Shown here piece by piece: positions 1 through 5,024 of a stretch of DNA of 6,610 bases; the stretch's first letter is position 1, and every line of letters begins with the position of its first letter. A model generated the notes under the pieces. That model was not told the DNA's origin and made no database searches. It worked only from the letters and a program-made list of their open reading frames with translations. Origin of the DNA: Eubacteriales Family XIII. Incertae Sedis bacterium (GTDB taxonomy: Bacteria > Bacillota > Clostridia > Peptostreptococcales > Anaerovoracaceae); contig JAIRTJ010000194.1 in assembly GCA_031254995.1 (NCBI GenBank), positions 1 through 6,610 of the forward strand. The letters run 5' to 3'. Both the position numbers and the translations under genes were made by a program.

Positions 1-669
1 ATCGAAGACGACCGTATAGTACACCTTGGCGGGTATCCCGCCCGAACCGCTCTTGCCGCCGCCCCCTCCGGGCGTGCTCGGATTGCCTCCGGGCATTCCG
101 ATGTAGCTTCCGCCGTCCGAATAGCGTCCTTCGGCCTCGTACACGGCAGTCTGTCCATCGTCGTCTCTGCTGAGCACGAGATGGGTGAGCGCGTTATAGT
201 CGTCGAAATTCACCTCCGTGATGTACCAGATCGTGATATCGAGATTGAGGTTGGCGTACTCCTTTACGATGCCGAGCCACGTCGTCGCCGAAGTGGGCGA
301 GTCAGTCTCGTATGTCCCGGGGAGGACGGGGACAGAGGAGCCGACGGGCGCGCCCGCGCTCTCGTCGGGATACACGAGGGCGTCCTGACCTATGACGCCG
401 TCCGCGTAGCGTTCGGACGCCCAAGCCTGAACGGCTTTGACGCAGGTCGCGAGATTTTGTTTGATCTCCGCTTCGTTTGCTTTGTCGAGATATCCCGTGA
501 GTCTCGGGACAGCGAAGGCGGCCATGGCGGCCAAGATCGCAAGTATGACGATGACTTCTACGAGGGTAAATCCTCTATTGCGGCTTAGCTTTGCCCCCCC
601 CCATTTTCCGGTTTTTGTAAATCGCGCCGAACTTTCGCTGCTTCTGCCCAATGCCTCGCGGATATTCAT
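1..669 (-). CDS. Type IV prepilin-like protein (N-terminal methylation domain), 3' end outside window
   Basis: The frame is open for 223 codons from ATG at 669 and runs off the left edge. A strong ribosome site (GGGAGG, about 7 nt upstream) supports this start. The N-terminus is a classic class III (prepilin) signal. A basic leader of 33 residues ends in SRNRG, then FTLVEVIVILAILAAM begins at residue 34, with Gly33 at the predicted prepilin peptidase site and Glu38 at mature position +5. The hydrophobic helix spans about 34-52 and is followed by YLDKANEAEIKQNLATC, typical of the pilin alpha-1 helix. The visible C-terminal part has a Gly/Ser/Pro-rich stretch at about 185-211. By family, such proteins are processed at the membrane and assembled into type IV pili or pseudopili. 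Major pilin, minor pilin and type II secretion pseudopilin cannot be told apart here. The leader is long for the family and contains a G9 tract (594-602). Neighbours give no other pilus assembly genes inside the window. Confidence 0.9.
   Translation of the reverse strand, partial: MNIREALGRSSESSARFTKTGKWGGAKLSRNRGFTLVEVIVILAILAAMAAFAVPRLTGYLDKANEAEIKQNLATCVKAVQAWASERYADGVIGQDALVYPDESAGAPVGSSVPVLPGTYETDSPTSATTWLGIVKEYANLNLDITIWYITEVNFDDYNALTHLVLSRDDDGQTAVYEAEGRYSDGGSYIGMPGGNPSTPGGGGGKSGSGGIPAKVYYTVVFD
594..602 (-). repeat. G9 homopolymer in the prepilin leader (possible slippage tract)
   Basis: Nine consecutive C on the plus strand read as nine G in the pilin coding strand, at codons 23-26 of the leader. 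The frame is intact at nine. Loss or gain of one G would stop the reading frame from the 669 start within a few codons (TAA or TAG). An ATG at 604-602 abuts the tract. It is out of frame with the pilin at nine G and would be in frame at eight G, giving an 11-residue leader. Phase variation is an inference. A sequencing or assembly length error is also possible. Confidence 0.6.
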
Positions 670-683
670 GACGTTTCCTCCCT
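670..683 (-). promoter_or_regulatory. Ribosome binding site of the prepilin gene, in a small inverted repeat
   Basis: Reading on the minus strand, GAGGGAGGAAACGTC immediately precedes the ATG at 669, which fixes that start. The SD sits between a short hairpin (TCGC-CGTA-GCGA, just upstream) and CGTC, which can pair with GACG further upstream. The SD may therefore lie in the internal loop of a weak stem. The pairing is read by eye and not energy-tested. Confidence 0.6.
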
Positions 684-713
684 CGCTACGGCGACCGTCC
701 AAAACTTGAACGA

Positions 714-734
714 TCAAACTCCGCAGATCATCAT
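714..734 (-). CDS. Possible six-codon leader ORF (MMICGV) upstream of the prepilin gene
   Basis: ATG ATG ATC TGC GGA GTT TGA sits 44 nt upstream of the prepilin start, inside its predicted 5' leader. It is preceded at 6 nt by GGGGGAGG (741-748), a stronger ribosome site than those of most genes in the window. No homologous leader peptide is recognised. It may be a translated regulatory mini-ORF, or a strong ribosome-loading site unrelated to a peptide. The longer reading frame in which it is the last part (back to 974) spans the promoter and looks non-coding, so only the short version is considered. Confidence 0.3.
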   Translation of the reverse strand: MMICGV

Positions 735-780
735 ATCGTTCCTCCCCCTTTTTTGATTCGACGATAATTCAAACCCTTGA

Positions 781-832
781 CGCTCAGCCTCCGTCGGCGG
801 AGCAACAAACGGTTGCGGGCGCCGGATCTGAG
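781..832 (-). ncRNA. Possible structured 5' leader of the prepilin transcript (unassigned)
   Basis: On the minus strand an outer stem CTCAG/CTGAG (832-828 with 787-783) can enclose two adjacent hairpins, GCAAC-CGTTT-GTTGC (816-802) and TCCG-CCGA-CGGA (801-790). That would make a three-way junction. A competing pairing GCCTC/GAGGC also exists. I looked for c-di-GMP-I and c-di-GMP-II riboswitch signatures because of the context and did not find them. One CTGAG element recalls the TPP box, but the rest of that consensus is absent. The stems are short, so this could be chance. Confidence 0.25.
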
Positions 833-861
833 GCCGAACGTTTTTATTCGTTGTATTTTTC

Positions 862-889
862 ATTATACCCAAAAACCGGGGGTTTGAAA
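862..889 (-). promoter_or_regulatory. Predicted sigma-A-type promoter for the prepilin gene
   Basis: On the minus strand there is an exact TATAAT -10 box (862-867) with a weaker TTTCAA -35 (884-889) at a 16-bp spacing. Transcription would begin near 855 and leave a leader of about 185 nt before the prepilin ATG. The perfect -10 and the AT-rich downstream stretch support the call. The -35 is only partly consensus. Confidence 0.55.
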
Positions 890-979
890 CATATTCTCGC
901 AAATTTTTTGAATTTCGCGCGAAAAAGATGAAAGGACTCGCCTCGCGGCGTTCGCTTCGGGCGGGAAGAAACAAGTCGG

Positions 980-1002
980 CGTCAGCGCAGATGATCCTGA
1001 CG
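980..1002 (-). terminator. Weak candidate terminator after the HD-GYP gene
   Basis: Four bases after the stop codon the minus strand can form CGTCAG / CTGACG, a 6-bp stem with an 11-nt loop. It is followed by a mixed pyrimidine stretch rather than a clean U-run. If it does not work, HD-GYP transcripts may read through into the prepilin gene. Confidence 0.25.
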
Positions 1003-1005
1003 ATG

Positions 1006-2226
1006 TCATCCGGCTTCCGCGACGAGGGAAAGCGGCTTCGCTCCGGTCGCCTTGGACTCTTCGTTTGACGATGGGCAGGCGTCGCGATCCGTCGCCGCCT
1101 CGACCGCTTCGGGCATTTCCGCGAATTCGTCGTACTCGTCTTCGGGCAGGAGGAATTTCAGCACCCCGGAATCCTCCAGTTCGGCGCGAATATTCGCAAA
1201 ATACGGCGTGGTCTTCTTAAAGACCTCCACGAGCACGGGATCGAAGTCCTTTCCGGCGCCGTCCACGATGATTCGTTCGGCTTCTTCCACGGTCATGCTC
1301 TCCTTGTACGGGCGTTTTGAAAGCAATGCGTCATATACGTCAACGATGGCCATCAATCGCCCGAGAAGCGGGATGTCGTTCTTCTTCAAACGATCGGGGT
1401 AGCCGGTTCCGTTCCATTTTTCATGATGGTATTTCGCAAACGTGATCGCGTAATTCAAGTATTCCTTGTTGTTCATATTCCCCTGTATCGCGGAGAGCAG
1501 TTTCGCGCCCACGGTCGGATGCAACTGCATCGCCTTGAATTCCTCTTTTGTGAGTTTTCCGGGTTTGAGCAATACGGAATCGGAGGTCTTGATCTTACCC
1601 ACGTCGTGCAACATGGAGCTCGATGTGACCAGGGATATGTCCCAAGACGAGGATTCGTTTTCGTAGATACCGTACTTCTGCATCGTGCGAATCATCGCCT
1701 CCAGATACAGAGCCGTCCGTTTCACATGACCGCCCGTGACGGTATCGCGAAATTCGACCATTTCCGCGACGGTGGACAGCAAGATCTCCTGCAACACCTC
1801 GGATTCGCTGCGCTCATGCTCCACCGCAACGGAGAGCTGAGCGATGCTGTAGGCGTTTTGCTTCTTCTCGCGGGACATCTCGATATGTTGATCGATCTTC
1901 TTCACGAGTCCCAGCACGTTGTCGAAAGCGCGGTAATCGCTCGCGCCGGCAGCCAACGCCTCCAACTCCTCGCCGTCGTCGTATCGCTCGGTTATGGCGA
2001 GGATCGGCGTCCCGTCAAACTCGGGCGTTCGTCGCAAGGCCGCGATCAGACGCTCCTCGCCCGCGGGCAGGAGGAATATATCGGGAATCATGTCAGTCGC
2101 GAAGGATATCTTCTCCCCTTCCCGTTCTCGCAACTCTTCGATCTGACAATCCTGTTCCGCGAAATACGCAAACAGATCGCCGAGGAGATGTTTGATATTC
2201 TTGTGATAACATATGAAAGACGACAT
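1006..2226 (-). CDS. HD-GYP domain cyclic-di-GMP phosphodiesterase with degenerate receiver-like N-terminus
   Basis: A 406-residue protein. The start ATG follows AAGGGGGAA at normal spacing. Residues about 1-115 resemble a response-regulator receiver fold, with strands around PDIFLLP and TPILAITE. The position expected to hold the phosphorylated Asp in the LLD motif reads LLP, and the usual KP motif is missing, so phosphorylation is unlikely. A helical linker of about 112-155 leads to a complete HD-GYP domain. It has RD160-161, H167, the HD pair H207-D208 with K211, KPGKLT at 221-226, HHE 267-269, GTGYP 273-277, D296 and FDP 328-330. HD-GYP enzymes hydrolyse c-di-GMP to pGpG or GMP with a metal centre, in the cytoplasm. 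Every hallmark is present, so activity is expected. The acidic tail from about 360 is unassigned. It lies divergent from an unknown gene and just upstream of a prepilin gene on the same strand, which suggests but does not prove control of a pilus by c-di-GMP. Confidence 0.93.
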   Translation of the reverse strand: MSSFICYHKNIKHLLGDLFAYFAEQDCQIEELREREGEKISFATDMIPDIFLLPAGEERLIAALRRTPEFDGTPILAITERYDDGEELEALAAGASDYRAFDNVLGLVKKIDQHIEMSREKKQNAYSIAQLSVAVEHERSESEVLQEILLSTVAEMVEFRDTVTGGHVKRTALYLEAMIRTMQKYGIYENESSSWDISLVTSSSMLHDVGKIKTSDSVLLKPGKLTKEEFKAMQLHPTVGAKLLSAIQGNMNNKEYLNYAITFAKYHHEKWNGTGYPDRLKKNDIPLLGRLMAIVDVYDALLSKRPYKESMTVEEAERIIVDGAGKDFDPVLVEVFKKTTPYFANIRAELEDSGVLKFLLPEDEYDEFAEMPEAVEAATDRDACPSSNEESKATGAKPLSLVAEAG

Positions 2227-2301
2227 GCCGTTCCCCCTTTTCGTTAGGTGTTCTTGCCGTTATTCGCGTCCGCCTAAGAGCCTTCTGACGCATCCAATCC
2301 C

Positions 2302-2331
2302 ATTTTAACATGAAAACCTTCACAATTTCAA
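2302..2331 (-). promoter_or_regulatory. Predicted promoter of the HD-GYP gene
   Basis: On the minus strand TTGAAA (2326-2331) and TAAAAT (2302-2307) are separated by 18 bp. A TG one base before the -10 makes it an extended -10 (TGTTAAAAT). Transcription would start near 2295, about 70 nt before the ATG. The -35 lies directly beside the duplicated 15-bp element at 2337-2369. Confidence 0.6.
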
Positions 2332-2336
2332 TGACT

Positions 2337-2369
2337 TTTCGCAATCGGAAAGCATTTCGCAATCGGAAA
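2337..2369. repeat. Tandem 15-bp direct repeat between divergent promoters (candidate operator)
   Basis: TTTCGCAATCGGAAA occurs exactly twice, at 2337-2351 and 2355-2369, with an 18-bp period. Each copy has complementary ends (TTTC and GAAA), so each is also a loose inverted repeat. The pair lies between the -35 of the HD-GYP promoter and the proposed promoter of the divergent gene, a position typical of a regulator binding both. No regulator is identified and I saw no third copy in the window. Confidence 0.5.
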
Positions 2370-2384
2370 AATTTCCTGCGGCGC

Positions 2385-2413
2385 TTGTGAAATCCTTTGA
2401 TTTGTAATATGCT
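2385..2413 (+). promoter_or_regulatory. Possible promoter of the uncharacterised plus-strand gene
   Basis: TTGTGA (2385-2390) and TATGCT (2408-2413) are separated by 17 bp. Each matches the consensus only partly. A start of transcription near 2420 would coincide with the ATG at 2421, so the message would be nearly leaderless. This fits the absence of any Shine-Dalgarno there. An overlapping TAATAT (2405-2410) is an alternative -10. Confidence 0.35.
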
Positions 2414-2420
2414 ATTTGTC

Positions 2421-3641
2421 ATGAATCGCAAACAATTTAAAGTGATCGTCGGCGGAGTGGATATCGCGCCGTTCGGAACAACGAATGAATTCGTCAGCGC
2501 GTTCGTCACAAACAGCAGATTGATGGGCGTGTTGGTCGTCTATATCCGTTGGCGTCTCGATCCCGACAGACGCCGGAATGTCGCCGCGAGCGGGTTTCAT
2601 CAATTCTTTTATATCGAGACCTCGGAATTCGGCATCGAATCCTACCGAAGCATTGCGGGGGACGACGCCGCGACCATGCTTGAAGCGGAGCAGGCCATGC
2701 TCGGCGGACTCGGGGCGAAAAAGACGGATATATCGAAGCGGGAAGCCTTCCTGCTGATACAGCAATACGCCAAGCTCAACGAGGTTTACGGAGAAAAATT
2801 GCCCGACGGCATCGACGAATACGACTTCATTCTCCAAGAGAAGATCGACGCGACGCCCGAAGAGGAATACGCCCTGTTGCGAAAAACCTGCGAGAAACTC
2901 GAGACGACGAACCAGTTGATCAACTACTTCCTCATGCGTCTGTTCGCGGGAGATCTGCCGGTCGCGGGTTTGTTGTCCGCTCCGGACTTGGCCGCCCAAT
3001 TGCCGCGCGAATACTTCGCCGCGACCCTGTGCATGAATAAGATCGAAAAGCGCACGGACGAAGATGGGGCAGACTCCCATATATGTGAATCCCTCATCGA
3101 AACGGACGAAGAACATCGCATCATCGTATCGGAGCTTCGTTTGACCGGCGAAACGGTCTCCGCGTTTGACATCATATCCGACTTTCCGATTTCAAACGTC
3201 GAAACCGCCATGAAATTGGAACGACCGGAATTCATCACGGTATACGAAACGCCGACGGATCCGGAGGAGATACGCGACTTCCTGGACAAGAAATACCCGG
3301 CCGCCATGAAGAGGGACGCCGACGCGGGCAGACTTTACCTGATTTTCAACGAGAACAACCATCATTTGAAGGAAGCCGTCTATCGCCTCAACGACGACGT
3401 TAAGGGTATGCTCTGCGTCACGGACGAGGGACAGTTGATATTGGCGGCGTATTCCCTGCCATGCATTCGCAAACTCGAAAGGGACGCGCGCATGCTCCCG
3501 TTCGGCGACCGGCTGTTTCCCGTCGCAAAGTACGAATTCAGGGAAGACATCTTCTACGATTTCATTCGCAGCGACAGCGGGGATTTCGTCCGTTTCGTCG
3601 ATTATCTGTGCGATTTCGATCCCGAAAGGGATGATTATTGA
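2421..3641 (+). CDS. Uncharacterised cytoplasmic protein, about 406 aa
   Basis: I do not recognise the family. Long uninterrupted coding and GC-rich third positions from about 2421 onward show it is a real gene. The protein is acidic and appears soluble, with no signal peptide, membrane helix, Cys-rich metal site or nucleotide-binding loop. The N-terminal part has strand-like segments (QFKVIVGGVDIAPFG, GVLVVYIRWRL) followed by FHQFFYIETSEFGIESY. A helical middle section (about residues 85-190) runs through GIDEYDFILQEK and LINYFLMRLFAGDLPVAG. A mixed C-terminal half ends in FIRSDSGDFVRFVDYLCDF. The start is uncertain. ATG at 2421 is preferred because it suits the promoter, while ATG 2409 and TTG 2397 are in frame upstream and none has a visible SD. 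A later in-frame ATG at 2523 also lacks one. It is divergent from the HD-GYP gene and shares the region with the duplicated 15-bp element, so coregulation is possible. Confidence 0.8.
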   Translation: MNRKQFKVIVGGVDIAPFGTTNEFVSAFVTNSRLMGVLVVYIRWRLDPDRRRNVAASGFHQFFYIETSEFGIESYRSIAGDDAATMLEAEQAMLGGLGAKKTDISKREAFLLIQQYAKLNEVYGEKLPDGIDEYDFILQEKIDATPEEEYALLRKTCEKLETTNQLINYFLMRLFAGDLPVAGLLSAPDLAAQLPREYFAATLCMNKIEKRTDEDGADSHICESLIETDEEHRIIVSELRLTGETVSAFDIISDFPISNVETAMKLERPEFITVYETPTDPEEIRDFLDKKYPAAMKRDADAGRLYLIFNENNHHLKEAVYRLNDDVKGMLCVTDEGQLILAAYSLPCIRKLERDARMLPFGDRLFPVAKYEFREDIFYDFIRSDSGDFVRFVDYLCDFDPERDDY

Positions 3642-3673
3642 ACCGCTCGGGGATTTCGCGTTGCGCGCGGCTC

Positions 3674-3702
3674 TTGCATTCTTCATCGTTATCGGATATA
3701 AT
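3674..3702 (+). promoter_or_regulatory. Predicted promoter P1 of the aldo/keto reductase gene
   Basis: TTGCAT (3674-3679) and an exact TATAAT (3697-3702) are separated by an ideal 17 bp. Transcription would start near 3709, giving a leader of roughly 110 nt. No convincing terminator lies between the preceding gene and this site, so some read-through from upstream is possible. Confidence 0.6.
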
Positions 3703-3757
3703 CTAAAAAATCAGAGCTGGGAAGTCTCACCGCTCGCACACCGATCATTCGATTCGT

Positions 3758-3763
3758 TATAAT
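3758..3763 (+). promoter_or_regulatory. Second exact TATAAT box upstream of the aldo/keto reductase (possible P2)
   Basis: TATAAT at 3758-3763 is a perfect -10, but no good -35 is visible 16-18 bp upstream. The nearest sequence there is TCGCAC or CGCACA. It could be a second, activator-dependent promoter or just AT-rich leader. A transcript from here would begin near 3770, just ahead of the SD. Confidence 0.3.
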
Positions 3764-3783
3764 TCAATTTCTTGGTGCACAAA

Positions 3784-3819
3784 AAGGAGGAGCCGCGGCG
3801 ATCGTCGCGGGAAAACGGA
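3784..3819 (+). promoter_or_regulatory. Perfect Shine-Dalgarno separated from the start codon by a hairpin
   Basis: AAGGAGG (3784-3790) lies 29 nt before the ATG at 3820, too far for normal initiation, and no ATG, GTG or TTG follows it at usual spacing. The gap holds an 18-nt near-perfect palindrome (3793-3810). It can fold as CCGCGGC / GTCGCGG, one G-U pair included, around a GATC loop. Folding would bring the SD to about 11 nt from the ATG. A weak GGGA at 3809-3812 may serve instead. Confidence 0.5.
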
Positions 3820-4950
3820 ATGAAATACAGAACATTTCCAAAGACAGGCGAACAAATCTCCTTGCTCGGTTTCGGCTGTATGCGATTGCCCGAAACGGGC
3901 GGAGAAAACCCGCGCATCGATGAGGAGGAAGCGATTCGCATGATTCGATACGCGATCGACAACGGCGTCAACTACGTGGACACGGCCTACATGTATCACG
4001 ACGGAAAAAGCGAGGTCGTCGTCGGCAAAGCTTTGAAGGACGGTTACCGCGAAAAGGTTTTGTTGGCGGACAAGTTGCCCGTCGTGTTCATAAAAGAGGA
4101 GGCGGATCAACAGAAATTCCTCGACGAACAATTGCGGCGTTTGGAGGTCTCGACCATCGACATGTACCTCGTTCACAATATCAACGAGGCATATTGGGAG
4201 AAGGTGAAGAAATACGACACGCTGCGCTTCATGAAGGAAAAGCAGGAGGAAGGCATCGTCAAGCACGTCGGATTTTCGTTTCACGGCGAGACGCCCGAGT
4301 TCTTTCGCGAGGTGACGGACGCGTTCCCGTGGGATTTCTGCCAGATACAGCTAAACTACATGGACACGGAGTTGCAAGCGGGCGTCGAAGGGCTGAAATA
4401 CGCGGGCTCCAAGGGCATACCCGTCATCGTCATGGAGCCGCTCAAGGGCGGAAAGCTCACGGACGTATTGCCCGCTTCGGTTCGCGCGTACTGGGACGGC
4501 ATCGCAGAAAAGCGGACGCCGGCCGATTGGGCGTTGAAATGGGTCGCGAATTTCCCCGAGGTTTTGACGATATTGAGCGGCATGAGCAATTTCGAGCAGA
4601 CGAAAGAAAACATTCGCATACTTTCGGACGCGGACGCAAACGCCCTGACTCAAGAGGAACTCGACGTGATCGAGAGGGTGGCCGCAGAATACAACAAGTT
4701 GATTCCCTATTCCTGCACCGTCTGCAAATACTGCATGCCCTGCCCCGTCCAACTGGACATCCCCTACCTCATCTCGCTCAGGAACGAGGCGACGATCTTT
4801 GAGAGTCCGGAAAAAATATCCGAAACTGTAAAATCTTTCGTAAGGCCTCTTCCGTCGACCTGCATAGCCTGCAAACAATGCGAGGAAAAATGTCCGCAAC
4901 ATCTGCCGATATCCGACATCATGGCAGAATCCGCGCGCATGTTTGAGTAA
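3820..4950 (+). CDS. Aldo/keto reductase with C-terminal double 4Fe-4S ferredoxin domain
   Basis: A 376-residue protein. The ATG at 3820 is chosen because MKYRTFPKTGEQISLLGFGC matches the usual beginning of this family. An in-frame GTG at 3772 precedes the SD and is unlikely. Residues 1-285 form the AKR TIM barrel with the complete catalytic tetrad: D54 and Y59 (VDTAYMYH), K85 and H119 (MYLVHN). The C-terminal domain has two cysteine clusters, C299-x2-C302-x2-C305-x2-C308-P and C348-x2-C351-x2-C354-x3-C358-P. Both are expected to hold 4Fe-4S clusters. By family it is a cytoplasmic oxidoreductase of anaerobes that reduces an aldehyde or ketone. The clusters suggest electron input from or to ferredoxin or flavodoxin as well as NAD(P)H. 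The substrate is unknown. It appears to be transcribed alone from the promoters upstream and ends at a strong terminator. Confidence 0.95.
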   Translation: MKYRTFPKTGEQISLLGFGCMRLPETGGENPRIDEEEAIRMIRYAIDNGVNYVDTAYMYHDGKSEVVVGKALKDGYREKVLLADKLPVVFIKEEADQQKFLDEQLRRLEVSTIDMYLVHNINEAYWEKVKKYDTLRFMKEKQEEGIVKHVGFSFHGETPEFFREVTDAFPWDFCQIQLNYMDTELQAGVEGLKYAGSKGIPVIVMEPLKGGKLTDVLPASVRAYWDGIAEKRTPADWALKWVANFPEVLTILSGMSNFEQTKENIRILSDADANALTQEELDVIERVAAEYNKLIPYSCTVCKYCMPCPVQLDIPYLISLRNEATIFESPEKISETVKSFVRPLPSTCIACKQCEEKCPQHLPISDIMAESARMFE

Positions 4951-4967
4951 CGCACAGCGAATTACGT

Positions 4968-5007
4968 AAAAAAGGACTGTTTCGAAATTTCGAAACAGTC
5001 CTTTTTT
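4968..5007. terminator. Bidirectional intrinsic terminator between convergent genes (perfect 40-bp palindrome)
   Basis: Six A, a GGACTGTTTCGAAA arm, its exact complement and six T form a perfect palindrome of two 20-bp halves. On either strand it gives a strong stem followed by a U-run. It serves the reductase gene (plus, stop 18 nt away) and the dehydrogenase gene (minus, stop 18 nt away). A further pair CGCACA (4951-4956) and TGTGCG (5010-5015) flanks it symmetrically. Confidence 0.92.
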
Positions 5008-5024
5008 CATGTGCGCCCGCGCGC

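Noticed and set aside
181..588. 135-aa plus-strand ORF, and an overlapping 90-aa ORF at 437-709
   Set aside because: Both are antisense to the prepilin gene, whose N-terminal signal and SD are unmistakable.
670..861. c-di-GMP or TPP riboswitch upstream of the prepilin gene
   Set aside because: The c-di-GMP-I core (GACGCAAAG-like) and class II motifs are missing. Only a CTGAG element recalls TPP, without the CTGATCTGG-like partner.
939..950. CGCC-GCGA-GGCG hairpin followed by T-rich DNA as a terminator (minus strand)
   Set aside because: Only four base pairs, and the T-run begins more than 10 nt after the stem, too weak to claim.
714..974. 86-aa minus-strand ORF between the HD-GYP and prepilin genes
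   Set aside because: It spans the predicted prepilin promoter, has no SD at its start, and its Arg/Lys/Asn-rich product looks like translated non-coding DNA. Only its last six codons have a strong SD.
1423..2247. 274-aa plus-strand ORF
   Set aside because: Antisense to the HD-GYP gene. Its composition is rich in His, Arg and Leu as expected for a shadow frame, and it has no SD.
2093..2509. 138-aa minus-strand ORF across the divergent promoter region
   Set aside because: It covers the HD-GYP promoter and duplicated element, overlaps two real genes and has a basic, low-quality translation.
2412..3116. 234-aa minus-strand ORF
   Set aside because: Antisense to the uncharacterised plus-strand gene, which has better codon and third-position statistics by eye.
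4194..4802. 202-aa plus-strand ORF and a 219-aa minus-strand ORF at 4351-5010
   Set aside because: Both are shadows of the aldo/keto reductase, whose catalytic and cysteine motifs are intact in the true frame. The minus one also runs through the terminator.
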